This document shows positions 20,685 to 29,744 of a stretch of 64,000 nucleotides of DNA, piece after piece. The stretch spans positions 62,001-126,000 of the forward strand of contig MSJI02000906.1 in NCBI GenBank assembly GCA_001931905.2, given 5' to 3'. Below the pieces are notes generated by a model. That model was not told the DNA's origin, did no database searches, and worked only from the letters and a program-made list of their open reading frames with translations. Position 1 is the first letter of the stretch. The number at the start of each line of letters is the position of its first letter. Source of the DNA: Cladosporium sp. IMV 00045 (Eukaryota > Ascomycota > Dothideomycetes > Cladosporiales > Cladosporiaceae). The translations under genes were made by a program, and so were the position numbers.

Positions 20685-23600
20685 TTACTGGCCGGCTGCC
20701 TCGGGGACCTCGCCTTCCTCCAACTGACCACCAGCCGGTCCGGCGGGCAAGTCTTCGTCCATCTTGTCGCCAGCTTCGGCTGCAGTGTTGGGCCTCTTTG
20801 CTGGCGGCTCGTAGGGCTGACGAGGGTCGGCTTCCTCGTGAGCAGCGGGCCTCTTGCGATCGCGTTCGGCATCCCTTCTCTGCTTGCTTTCCTTGACGGA
20901 AAGCGTGAAGAGGGTGTCTGCAAGAGCGCTGCCCGCGTCATCGACCGGGCCCGGAATCCTGACATAAGGGCGGGGATCGCCACGGCCGCGACCACGACCA
21001 CGATCACCACCACGACCACGGCCACGACCACGGCCGCGAGGAAGATTGAGGCCGGTCCTGTTCATCGGCGGGGCGAACTTGCCGAAGATCGAGTCGTCAA
21101 GTTTCACCTCTCTTCCTTCGATCAGGGCGGCCATGTGCTCCCCAGACAGCATATCCTTCTCACGATAGAAGTCATCGAGGATCAGGCCCAACCTGTGCAG
21201 CTTACCACCCTTTTCGAAGACACCGCTTCCGTGGATCTTCGACTGCATGAGGGCACGGACATTATCCACCGTGATGTGGTGGATCTGGGCGCGCGAGAAG
21301 TTCACGCAGAGCTGATTGGACTTGCGCGTGAAACCCATTGCAGTCGGGTTGCCGGGGGCATTGCGAACCATGCTGTGGAGAACAATTGGAGCCTCACCAC
21401 CCTGTACAGCGCCCGTGGTGAGGACCGGAACCTCTACAGCCCTGACCTCTCTGGTACCGACGGTGTTGACTTCCTTGGCCAGGAGTTGCTTCTTGATATA
21501 TTGAACCTGCCCATTGTAGCCCGTAACGATCATGATATCGTTATGCTTGATCTTGGGGAGGATCGGCTGTCCAAGCTCCAGTTTCGGCTCGAACGCAAGA
21601 AGATATTTGACGATCTCGACGATGAGATCGGCTTCCGCTCGGTTGTACAAAGACTTGTCGTTATTGTACGGTGTGGACGCCACGCCTGGGCCGCTGACAT
21701 CCACCATGAACCTGGTCCTGCCGTTCCAGAAATCCCCGAGGCCGGCGAAGGCCTGCTTGATTGTCTTTTCCAGCAGGGACTCGGTCTGCACAGCTTGACC
21801 GTCTTCCAGGGCATCCTTGTACCAGATCCTGGAGACCATGGCTGAGATATCCGGTCTCATGCGGTGCTGCACAACAAGCTGGACCCTCTCCCTCACAGAC
21901 AGGTCGCCGAACAGCATTTCGAATGGCGACTTGGAGACGTCCCAGAAGCACTCGTTGGAGCCCTTGGTAGATGGCACTGGGCCCTGCTGCTCCGGATCAC
22001 CAGTCGCCCAAAAGAGCTCCAGCGACTTCATGTGGGCAGCTGCCGGTGTCGAGCTGTTCGGGAGCGACTCTTGGGCGTACTCGTCGATGATGAGGATCCT
22101 CGGCTGGTAGAACGACGTCAGGACCGGGTGGGCAGACCCGATGTTGGTGCAGAAGACCACATCTACCGTGCTGAAGTATCGCTTGTTCCAGGTCTCCTCC
22201 CATACCTCGAGATCCGAAAGAATCTCTTTCTTGTGGTCCGGGGTTGCGTCTCTGAGTTGCCTCTTCAGGAAGAAGTAGTCGCGAGCGTCCTTGCACCATG
22301 GAGACGTTTTGTTCCCTGCAATGCCCTCTATGAAGTCCTTGCGCTGCCTGTTGAACTCGTACTCCGGGTGCATGCCGCCGCCGAGCATTTGATTGCTTCT
22401 GCTCGCATTGTCGATTGCCTCCCAAACAGCAAGCGCAGGAACGTCGTCGTCCGGGTCAGCAGAGTCTGAAGCCTTCTTCAAGTCCGCCAAGGCTTGCTTG
22501 TTGGCCTCGTTGTCGGTGCGCACCTTGGACATGTATCCAGAATAGGTACCACCACGGAAGCGACAGATCTTCAGAGGCGTCTCGGATCGCGCGACAGCCT
22601 TGAGAAGGGTTCCCAAGTTTTTGTCAACAGCAGCGTGTGATGGGGCACACACCATGACTGGCCTTTTGTTGATACCCGCCAAGCCACCAACGTTGACATG
22701 AGCGTGCAGGGCGGCCATTGCGACGTAAGTCTTTCCAGTCCCCGGAGGTCCCCAGACAACGGTCAGGCCCGACTCCGAGGTGAACGAGTAGTCAGCTGCC
22801 GACCTCTGATTTTGGTTGAGGCCGTAAGACGCCAGAGTCCTTCTGAACTCGTCCTTTGCTTTGTCTGAGTTCTTGACCTCGTCTGCGAGTGAAGAGACCT
22901 TCTCGATTGTGCGAGGCGCCTCCAGCAACACAGAAGTCAAGTCGACTCCTTCCTCGCGGTGCGTGCCACCGGCGAGTTGGATCATTGCAGCGTTCTGTCT
23001 ATCGCATGGTGTGCCGTCGTCAGTGAGCTTGATGGAGACATTGACAATGGTCACTGCCTTGGGGAGCTCCTGCTGGCCCTTCTTGAGGTAGACCGACGCA
23101 CACAGATCCATGCCCAGGCCATAGGCATCTTCGACAACGACTCCCTCGAAACGACGCCCTTCGAACTGACCGTCGGTGATTTCAATGGAAAGGCGCGTGT
23201 TGACGGCAGGTACTGGCACCGCTTCGTCGGTGAAGATCTTGCCTTGCTGCTCGCCGAGGCTCATCTGCACGAAGTAGGAAGACTTGATGCTCAGGGGCCA
23301 GATCTCAGCCTCGATATTGCCGTTGTGCTTGTTGATGCAGTCCTGGATCTCGGCAATGCCGTTGGCTCTGTTGCGTGCAATACCCAGACGCATAGCGAAG
23401 GCCTTGGTCCTGGCATCCGGATACACCTCGAGAGTCCTGAACATGTTCCAGCTTTCCGGGGTTGCGCTGACAGGCTTTTGGTTCTGGGACGTCAGGCGCC
23501 AGCTCTTCACCAAGGGCAGAGGCGGCATGCAGTCCTCGACCCTGAAGTCGCTCGAATGGATGTTGCTCTTCATTGCATTTGCCTGACGCTTGTAGAAGGG

Positions 23601-24914
23601 GAAGCTGCCGTTGCGGGCAACCTCGAAGAAAAGCTGACGCATGTGAGATGTGAAGAAGTTGTAGACCTTCATGCCTTCTTCAGTGTAAAACCACGTGCGG
23701 TACACCGTGAAATTCCAGCACGTCAACAGGCCGTAGATAGTCCAGTCGCCTTCGGAAAGTGTAGGATCGCCGAAAGGCATCTCATCCTCAGAGAGGGCCT
23801 TGTCACCTTCCTTCCTGATCTGATCCAGGTCTGCGTTGCTGATATGCCTGAAGATTGGTTCAGAGCTCGGCACGTCATCAAGGACGCTCTTCGAACGATC
23901 CTTGCGCCAAACGTCGACGTCAGTTGCCCACAACATTCCAGTGCCAGTCTTCGATCTGGGTTCAAGATTTGCACTGGCGTCCAGAAATCCAGTGAGACGA
24001 TCATCGTCTCCTGCTGAGTGCTGTACGCCAATAGAGGCGATGCTCCCGTCGTCATTCTTAGTCACATCGAAGTTGTTGACAAAGAAGTGGACATGGACCG
24101 GGGGGGAGTCATCGTGCCCACGATTGACTGAGAGGTAGAATCCAGGGACCTGACTGTGCATGTTCCAGTGGAGCTTGATCTTGCCCGCCTGTGTTCCCTT
24201 TGCCAGCGGAGTGTCCTTGACCTGGGTTTCAACTTCCATCGCATTCGGATCGTTGACCTTGTCATCTGCGGTGGCTTCCGGCTTTTTATTCCTCAAAGAA
24301 CCGACCGTTCCGAGGATGTTGTCGTTTTGACGGAAGGTGATCACCGCCGCCGCTTTGGTCACGAGAGTCCTGTTGAGGCTGACCTTCGAAGCCTCGGGCT
24401 CATCTTGACCGCGCAACGAGTGCCAGGATGCGGTCGAAGGCACATAGAGCGAAGCATTGGGCGGGGAAACACCCTCAGGAAGTCTCGCCACGATCGATTC
24501 GTTCGGCTGCAGCGGCTGCCAGAGTTTCCTTTCGATCGCAATAAAGTCCTCGACCGGAATGTCCTCGTCTTCTTTTTCCTTAAGAGCAGTCTGAGACGGT
24601 CCGTCTTCGATGTCTGAGAACTCGAGAACGTCGTCGTCGTCGTCGTTGACGTCCTTGACTTTCGGAGCCTGCTTTTTAGTCGCATCCGAGTCCTTGGTTG
24701 CAGAATTAGAAGAGCCCGTGCCATAGGCTTCGCGCACCATCTCTTCCACCTCAATTTTCTCGGCTTGCTTCGCCGCGGCGCGATCCCTCTTCAGCTGTCT
24801 TTTGGATTTCACCTGCTCGAAGGCTGCCTCCTCTCCTGGCATGGGCACCGTATCCTCGGGAACACTTGGGTTACCGGGGTTGGCGGGGAGGCCGAAAGTA
24901 GTCTTGGGAGACAT
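20685..24914 (-). CDS. UPF1-like SF1 helicase with RGG tail
   Basis: Single-exon gene of 1,409 aa. The N-terminal 700 residues are mixed acidic and structured sequence without a domain I recognise. From residue 722 the superfamily 1 helicase motifs follow in order: GPPGTGKT (722-729), motif II DEYAQE (about 943), VVQHRMRPDIS, GAVQGGEAPIVLHSMVRN and the motif VI region CVNFSRAQIHH (about 1205). This is the UPF1/SMG-2-like wording, so RNA or DNA unwinding by ATP hydrolysis is predicted. Residues about 1290-1315 form an RG-rich RNA-binding tail (GRGRGRGRGGDRGRGRGRG), followed by Lys/Arg/Pro/Glu-rich sequence. The ATG at 24914 opens MSPKTTFGLP; the frame extends upstream into the hairpin leader but that part is not protein-like. 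The stop overlaps a GTAAG, so a spliced longer C-terminus is possible. Confidence 0.88.
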   Translation of the reverse strand: MSPKTTFGLPANPGNPSVPEDTVPMPGEEAAFEQVKSKRQLKRDRAAAKQAEKIEVEEMVREAYGTGSSNSATKDSDATKKQAPKVKDVNDDDDDVLEFSDIEDGPSQTALKEKEDEDIPVEDFIAIERKLWQPLQPNESIVARLPEGVSPPNASLYVPSTASWHSLRGQDEPEASKVSLNRTLVTKAAAVITFRQNDNILGTVGSLRNKKPEATADDKVNDPNAMEVETQVKDTPLAKGTQAGKIKLHWNMHSQVPGFYLSVNRGHDDSPPVHVHFFVNNFDVTKNDDGSIASIGVQHSAGDDDRLTGFLDASANLEPRSKTGTGMLWATDVDVWRKDRSKSVLDDVPSSEPIFRHISNADLDQIRKEGDKALSEDEMPFGDPTLSEGDWTIYGLLTCWNFTVYRTWFYTEEGMKVYNFFTSHMRQLFFEVARNGSFPFYKRQANAMKSNIHSSDFRVEDCMPPLPLVKSWRLTSQNQKPVSATPESWNMFRTLEVYPDARTKAFAMRLGIARNRANGIAEIQDCINKHNGNIEAEIWPLSIKSSYFVQMSLGEQQGKIFTDEAVPVPAVNTRLSIEITDGQFEGRRFEGVVVEDAYGLGMDLCASVYLKKGQQELPKAVTIVNVSIKLTDDGTPCDRQNAAMIQLAGGTHREEGVDLTSVLLEAPRTIEKVSSLADEVKNSDKAKDEFRRTLASYGLNQNQRSAADYSFTSESGLTVVWGPPGTGKTYVAMAALHAHVNVGGLAGINKRPVMVCAPSHAAVDKNLGTLLKAVARSETPLKICRFRGGTYSGYMSKVRTDNEANKQALADLKKASDSADPDDDVPALAVWEAIDNASRSNQMLGGGMHPEYEFNRQRKDFIEGIAGNKTSPWCKDARDYFFLKRQLRDATPDHKKEILSDLEVWEETWNKRYFSTVDVVFCTNIGSAHPVLTSFYQPRILIIDEYAQESLPNSSTPAAAHMKSLELFWATGDPEQQGPVPSTKGSNECFWDVSKSPFEMLFGDLSVRERVQLVVQHRMRPDISAMVSRIWYKDALEDGQAVQTESLLEKTIKQAFAGLGDFWNGRTRFMVDVSGPGVASTPYNNDKSLYNRAEADLIVEIVKYLLAFEPKLELGQPILPKIKHNDIMIVTGYNGQVQYIKKQLLAKEVNTVGTREVRAVEVPVLTTGAVQGGEAPIVLHSMVRNAPGNPTAMGFTRKSNQLCVNFSRAQIHHITVDNVRALMQSKIHGSGVFEKGGKLHRLGLILDDFYREKDMLSGEHMAALIEGREVKLDDSIFGKFAPPMNRTGLNLPRGRGRGRGRGGDRGRGRGRGDPRPYVRIPGPVDDAGSALADTLFTLSVKESKQRRDAERDRKRPAAHEEADPRQPYEPPAKRPNTAAEAGDKMDEDLPAGPAGGQLEEGEVPEAAGQ

Positions 24915-25124
24915 TTTGAAATAAAAGGCCTCAATATTAGAGAGCCTTGAAGAACAGTGCTGCAATTAAGCAGTCACTGAAGGAAAGTGCTGCGATTAAG
25001 CAGTCACGGGGGTTTTTTTTTAGAGGGACTCGCAAATCGAGATCCCTATGGTGCTGCGTTTTAGCAGACACCAGGAGAGAGAGAGAGGGAGACACCAGCG
25101 AGGGTGTCTCGGAGCGATATAAAA
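24915..25124 (-). promoter_or_regulatory. Helicase leader: six consecutive stem-loops and TATA-like element
   Basis: Reading in the sense direction from 25124, a TATA-like element (CGATATAAAA on the plus strand, 25115-25124) is followed by stem-loops at 25089-25110, 25050-25072, 25024-25047, 24987-25007, 24956-24978 and 24925-24948, ending 10 nt before the ATG. The first is a plain 8-bp hairpin. The other five share one plan: lower stem of 3-5 bp, one unpaired base on the sense 5' side, upper stem of 3-4 bp (CTGC/GCAG, CTCG/CGAG or CTC/GAG), and an AT-rich loop of 5-7 nt. The lower stems differ (GGTG/CACC, AGGGA/TCCCT, GTG/CAC, AGTG/CACT, AAGGC/GCCTT on the plus strand or its complement) yet all pair. 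Very similar elements precede the gene at 45691-49677. Confidence 0.85.
24925..24948 (-). repeat. 24-base leader hairpin, copy 1
   Basis: Plus-strand arms AAGGCCTC and GAGAGCCTT around AATATTA. It is identical over all 24 bases to the copy at 49772-49795. Confidence 0.95.
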
Positions 25125-25382
25125 ATTTTAAACACAGAAAAAAAGAGCGCCGTGTTCAAAATGGTTTTGTTATTGTGAAATCAAAGGAGTCAGCGAGCGC
25201 GAAGCGCAAATCTACTTTTCGACGCGGCTACGCAACAATGCCAAGCACAAACGACGGGAGGGGTTGCGGGAGGGTGCGCGAAAACGGAGGAAGGAGCAAC
25301 CCGCGAATGCGACACTTTCGAGTGAACGAATGATTGGCTCGCTTGTCGGTTGACATCATCGCAAACGGTCAGTGAAACGTTG

Positions 25383-26640
25383 CAGACGGTGAAGATACTA
25401 GCCTATGGTAATATGGAAGATGCCGAGAGACTCGAACGAGATACTGATCATCTCCTTGGTACCAAACACCCGACCCAGTGATGAAGTTGCTGATACCAGC
25501 ATACGGTGATACGACGATTGCTGAGATACCCTGCTGAGATATCGATCATCTCTTTGGTTCCAAGCAATCGATTCAGTGCTGAAGTTGCTAATACCAGCAT
25601 GTAGTAACGCGATGAGTCCTGGGATACCCGGCGGAGATATCGATCATCTCCGTGGCCTGTAACGGTTTTACCAATGCGGAAGCCGATGATATGAGCTTCT
25701 AGAGACCGAGGCGAATCGTGAGAGACTCTTTCCGAATGTTGATGATCTCCTTGGTCCACATGACGAAACTCGCGACGAAAGCCGATGATATGAACATAAT
25801 TCAAACGTGTCCTGGGAAAGTCGATTTCAGCGTTGATCATCTCCTGCGTTCGTGTGAAGCCATTCACTACCAAAGATGATGATACGAGCTTGTGGAAACC
25901 AGATGCAATCCTGAGATACTGGACTTGCAAGTCGATCATCTCCGTGGTCAGAATCCTTCCATGGCGCATCAAAGGGGAGGATGCGAGCCCATAGAAACCA
26001 TGGCGTTCTTGAGAGACTGGACTTCGGGACACATCATCTCCTTGGCTGATATCACTCGATCGGGTGCTCAAGGGGGAGATACGAGCCTACGGAAACCATG
26101 GTGATGCCTGAGAGGCTGACCTTCAGAAGCCATAAATTTCCTTGATTAGGAGCCTTCGAGTGACCCCTGAAATTGATGGAACGAGCCCCTTGGTACCAAG
26201 GAATTTCGTGAGAGCATAGTCTCATGAATTCAGCACCTAGTTGGCGTATGGCGTTCGATTTTTTTCTGAAGTCGACGACACGTGCATGCAAGACGGCAGA
26301 GACCAACCGAGTCAATTCCCGGGAGATGAGAGTCCATTCTCGATCTTCTCGGTGGTTCAAAATGACCATCCTGCTGCCGAAGGTGATTGTATCTGCACGC
26401 AAGGCAACGGGGGTTTACCAAAATGGTCTCAGGGAAGGTTGAACTTGTTTCGCAATCGTATCTCTGGTTTGATGCATCTGTCCAGGTGCTGAAGTCGATG
26501 ATGCACGCATTCCAGACTCCTGGATTTCGTCGAAACGATTTCCGAGAGCTATGATCTCCGCATCGAGCATCTCCGTTTGTGAGTGGCGTTTCATCGGCGG
26601 CGGAAGCCGAGGATAGCTCCAGCGATGGGACAGAGATTTA
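25383..26640. repeat. Diverged tandem array, unit about 98-110 bp, about 12 copies
   Basis: Successive units share a core near GATATCGATCATCTCCKTGG and a second block near GATGATAYGAGC. The core recurs at roughly 25445, 25542, 25640, 25740, 25838, 25936 and 26033, then becomes weaker to about 26640. Units are diverged by substitutions and small indels. An open frame crosses part of the array on the minus strand, but unit length is not a fixed multiple of three, so it is unlikely to be coding. The array lies directly upstream of the helicase leader. Confidence 0.75.
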
Positions 26641-26933
26641 ACTCGATTTAACGTCCATCTCCGGGACTTGCAGCATACAATCAGCCGCTGAGCGCGATGA
26701 TACATACAGTAAAATGGAGGAGATACATTTTTGATGCCGCAAATCACGAGGGTATCTTTTACGATAGGATAACGAAGTGAAGTGAGGTCGAGTGAAGTCT
26801 ATCGGTGGGTGTTACATTCCCCGAACAATCTCCTAGAGATCCCCGCAACAGTCTGTCGCAAATAATAATTCAAGATTTGAAGTTCTGAAGAAGGTCAAAA
26901 CTACAACCAAAGCAACGCCACCAGAAAACTACC
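26641..26933. other. Intergenic region, FCF1 promoter side
   Basis: Just under 300 bp between the end of the tandem array and the FCF1 start codon. Nothing distinctive. Confidence 0.5.
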
Positions 26934-27585
26934 ATGGGTGTCCAGAAGAAAACGCGCAAGTTTGCGACCGTTAAGCGAGTCATCAGTCAGCGCGATGACC
27001 GCCTGAAGAAAAACCAGCCCACCCCTCTGGACCAGCAGAAGAAGAAGAACGGCGGTAAAGATGAGCTCGTGCGAACAATGTAAGTCTTCATAGAGCCTCC
27101 CTCTGCGCATCTGCTTGATCAATACTGACTCTCTCTTCAGCCCACAAGCGCCTAGTGGCATGTTCTTCCAGCACAACACCGCTCTCCAACCGCCCTACCA
27201 GATCCTCGTCGACACGAACTTCCTCTCCCACACCGTCCACCACAAACTGCCCCTCATGTCGACTATGATGGACACTCTATACGCCTCCTGCACACCGATG
27301 ATCACCGACTGCGTCATGGCCGAACTGGAAAAGCTGGGACCCAAATACCGCATTGCACTGCAGATCGCCAGAGACGAGAAGTTTGAGCGCTTGAAGTGCG
27401 ACCACAAGGGCACATACGCCGATGACTGCATTGTGGACCGCGTGGTCAAGCAGAGAGTGTACCTTGTTGCGACGAACGACAGGGACTTGAAGAGGAGAGT
27501 CAGGAAGGTGCCCGGTGTGCCAATCATGAGTGTCGCCAAGGGCAAGTACGTGATCGAGAGGCTGCCCGATGCGCCTGAGAAATAG
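26934..27585 (+). CDS. FCF1: rRNA-processing PIN-domain protein Fcf1
   Basis: Exons 26934-27079 and 27141-27585 (61-bp intron GTAAGT..TTCAG) encode 196 aa, close to the yeast length of 189. Fcf1 is an essential nucleolar component of the small-subunit processome, needed for early pre-rRNA cleavages of 18S. The N-terminal basic stretch MGVQKKTRKFATVKRVISQ leads to a PIN domain with conserved acidic sites in ILVDTNF, DCVMAEL, YADDCIVD and ATNDRDLKRR. The splice joins ELVRTI to PQAPSGMFFQHNTALQPPY, matching the family exactly. An ordinary core gene directly beside the repeat array. Confidence 0.95.
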
Positions 27586-28443
27586 GCGAGTAACTCTGGA
27601 ACGGGCTTGTAAAATTTGGGTGCTTTTTCGGGGTGGTCTGATCATTAGCGAGGCGTACGGCGTTTTTGAGAGGAAATTTGCATGGTTATCTGAGAAGGAG
27701 CTTGACGAGTCTCGAGTCTGAGATTTTGCGAAAATGAAGCAGGAAGAACGACGCAAAATACAAATCATCAAAATGGTGGCTTTACAAACAATGGATGGGC
27801 AACGAAAGCTTTAGGTAGGTAATGTCTACTTCGTCTGAAGTCCACAAGTAGATGGTACTGTATTGGATGGTCTACCATTTCTCTGTACTGCGATACTATT
27901 ACATCCTGTCCATGACTTACGATCTTGAATGTTCTGACTCGCCTTTACTGAACCAAGGACAAAGTCATCAATCTAGACGCCACTACAAATTGTGTCTTTT
28001 AAGAAGCATGCGTGACTTTTGTCAACTATCAACCGGAGTTCGAGCCTCAAGTACTTAGCCTGCCGTAGCAACATGCACATGCCTTGATCTATTGCGAACC
28101 AACAGTCATTGCAAGCATGCGCTCTACAGCCAAGAGAGCTTCTTGTCGAATCTACTACGGCTCGGGAAGCTCGATTGCGTGCTGCTTTCCTGCCTTCAAC
28201 ACGCAAGCTTCAATCGTCGTTCCACGTTCTTCTGATCGAAGGATCAGATGGGGTAGTCTAGAAAACAGTCGTACAATCACATGTTCCAGATTGGTAGGGT
28301 TCACAACGGTTCAACTGCGGAGTCCGCCGGGATAAAATGATCGACCGGAGCTAGCAAGTCACGTGTCTTCACCTGTGAAGCTCTACATGCAGTTCTGCCC
28401 CACGTCCCCCCCTCTTGGACAAATCAAGGTACATATCGTGATT
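27586..28443. other. Intergenic region
   Basis: About 860 bp between two plus-strand genes. No coding or structural feature is supported. Confidence 0.5.
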
Positions 28444-29052
28444 ATGTTTTCTCGCTTTGCTCGTTCCTCCAGCTCCATCACTCCTCGATTCTTCAAACCA
28501 ATTCCCACCACTACCACCCCCAGATACTTCTCCTTCACAGCAGCCAGAATGGGTGTCACTAAGCAGGTCATCGCTCCCGGCAACGGCGTCGACAAGCCCA
28601 AGAACGGCGACACCATCACCATGGAGTACACCGGCAACCTCTACGACCCCAGTGCTCCTGACGGCAAGGGCACCAAGTTCGACAGCAGCATCGGTCGTGG
28701 TGACTTCACCATCAAGATCGGTGTTGGCCAGCTCATCAAGGGTATGTATTCGCGTTTAGGGAGGAATCGGTTAATCCATCTTCTGGGCATTGGGTATTGA
28801 CAACTTTCAGGTTGGGACGAGGGCATCGTTCAGACCGATGGTGGCATGTCTCTTGGCGAGAAGGCCACTCTCCTCATCACTGGCGACTACGCCTACGGTG
28901 ACCGTGGCTTCCCTGGCCTCATCCCCGCCAACGCTACTCTGATCTTGTAAGCTATTCTCCCACGAAGTCTTGAAACGACCCCTTGCAGACAATAGCTGAC
29001 AGTATATCACAGCGACGTCCAGCTCAAGGGCATCAACGGCAAGAGCATGTAA
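28444..29052 (+). CDS. FKBP12-type peptidyl-prolyl isomerase with alternative start
   Basis: Three exons, 28444-28741, 28811-28946 and 29013-29052, give 157 aa. The FKBP fold is complete: [47 protein letters not shown] (with the active-site Trp), [26 protein letters not shown]. It catalyses cis-trans isomerisation of prolyl bonds and is the receptor class for FK506 and rapamycin. The ATG at 28549 gives the usual cytosolic protein of 122 aa. The upstream ATG at 28444 adds 35 residues ([17 protein letters not shown]..) that are basic, Ser/Thr-rich and free of acidic residues, like a mitochondrial presequence. Both introns match the phase needed for the conserved sequence. Confidence 0.93.
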
Positions 29053-29744
29053 GCGTTCACGAAAAGATAAGAAATAACAGGGAAACTATCTTGTAGACGG
29101 CGTTGGACGCTCGCGCGGCCACGGGACATACGAAAAGTACAATGAATTGAGAAGACAAGTACAATCAAAAGCAAGCTTATCCAGAACAAGGTTTTACACC
29201 TGCCGTGTTGGTACATCTCACTATCAAGCCAATGCTAGCAATTGGCACCGTTCCCTGTTGGGAGGGCATGATCTTCAACGGAGGTCAGGATTCTCTTGCT
29301 ATTTTCCAATTCACGCTTCACACGCAGTCACTGTGAATGCCTTTGAGCTCGCTGCCATTCAATTTCCAAGTCTGCGGCACCCAAGCTCCAAAACATCGCA
29401 CAGAGACTTATCTTCTCGACGAGACAATCGCTTCCAGATGTCAAATAGAAAACCCCATGTTCAGAAGCTCTGACCGAGCAGGCTTCGCAAGTGCAGTACT
29501 GGAGATGTACTGCAAGCGTAAACCGATACATGATACTGCTCACCCAGCAAAGTCTGCCGTATTCGTAATGTGCGCTTATTCACAATCATCAATATCATTT
29601 GCGAGCTTTGTATGGTAATGGTCAATAAACACATGCCGTAGGAGGTACCGATCACTCAGTATAGCTGTCTTCAAGAAGACCCTTGATAACGTCACCTCTC
29701 TCCAGACTTGGCGCGTGTTCGGACACTTCCTGTCGCGTCTTCCA
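29053..29744. other. Intergenic region
   Basis: About 690 bp with the FKBP 3' UTR and the promoter of the next plus-strand gene. Nothing distinctive. Confidence 0.5.

Noticed and set aside
24925..24948. The loop TAATATT in a hairpin resembles the origin nonanucleotide core of circular ssDNA viruses
   Set aside because: The full TAATATTAC is absent, one copy has TAATTTT, no Rep-like gene is present, and sister hairpins carry other loops. The shared structural plan explains it better.
25448..26071. 207-codon minus-strand frame across the 98-bp array
   Set aside because: The unit length varies and is not a multiple of three, and the frame breaks at both ends. It is an open frame by chance in a repeat.
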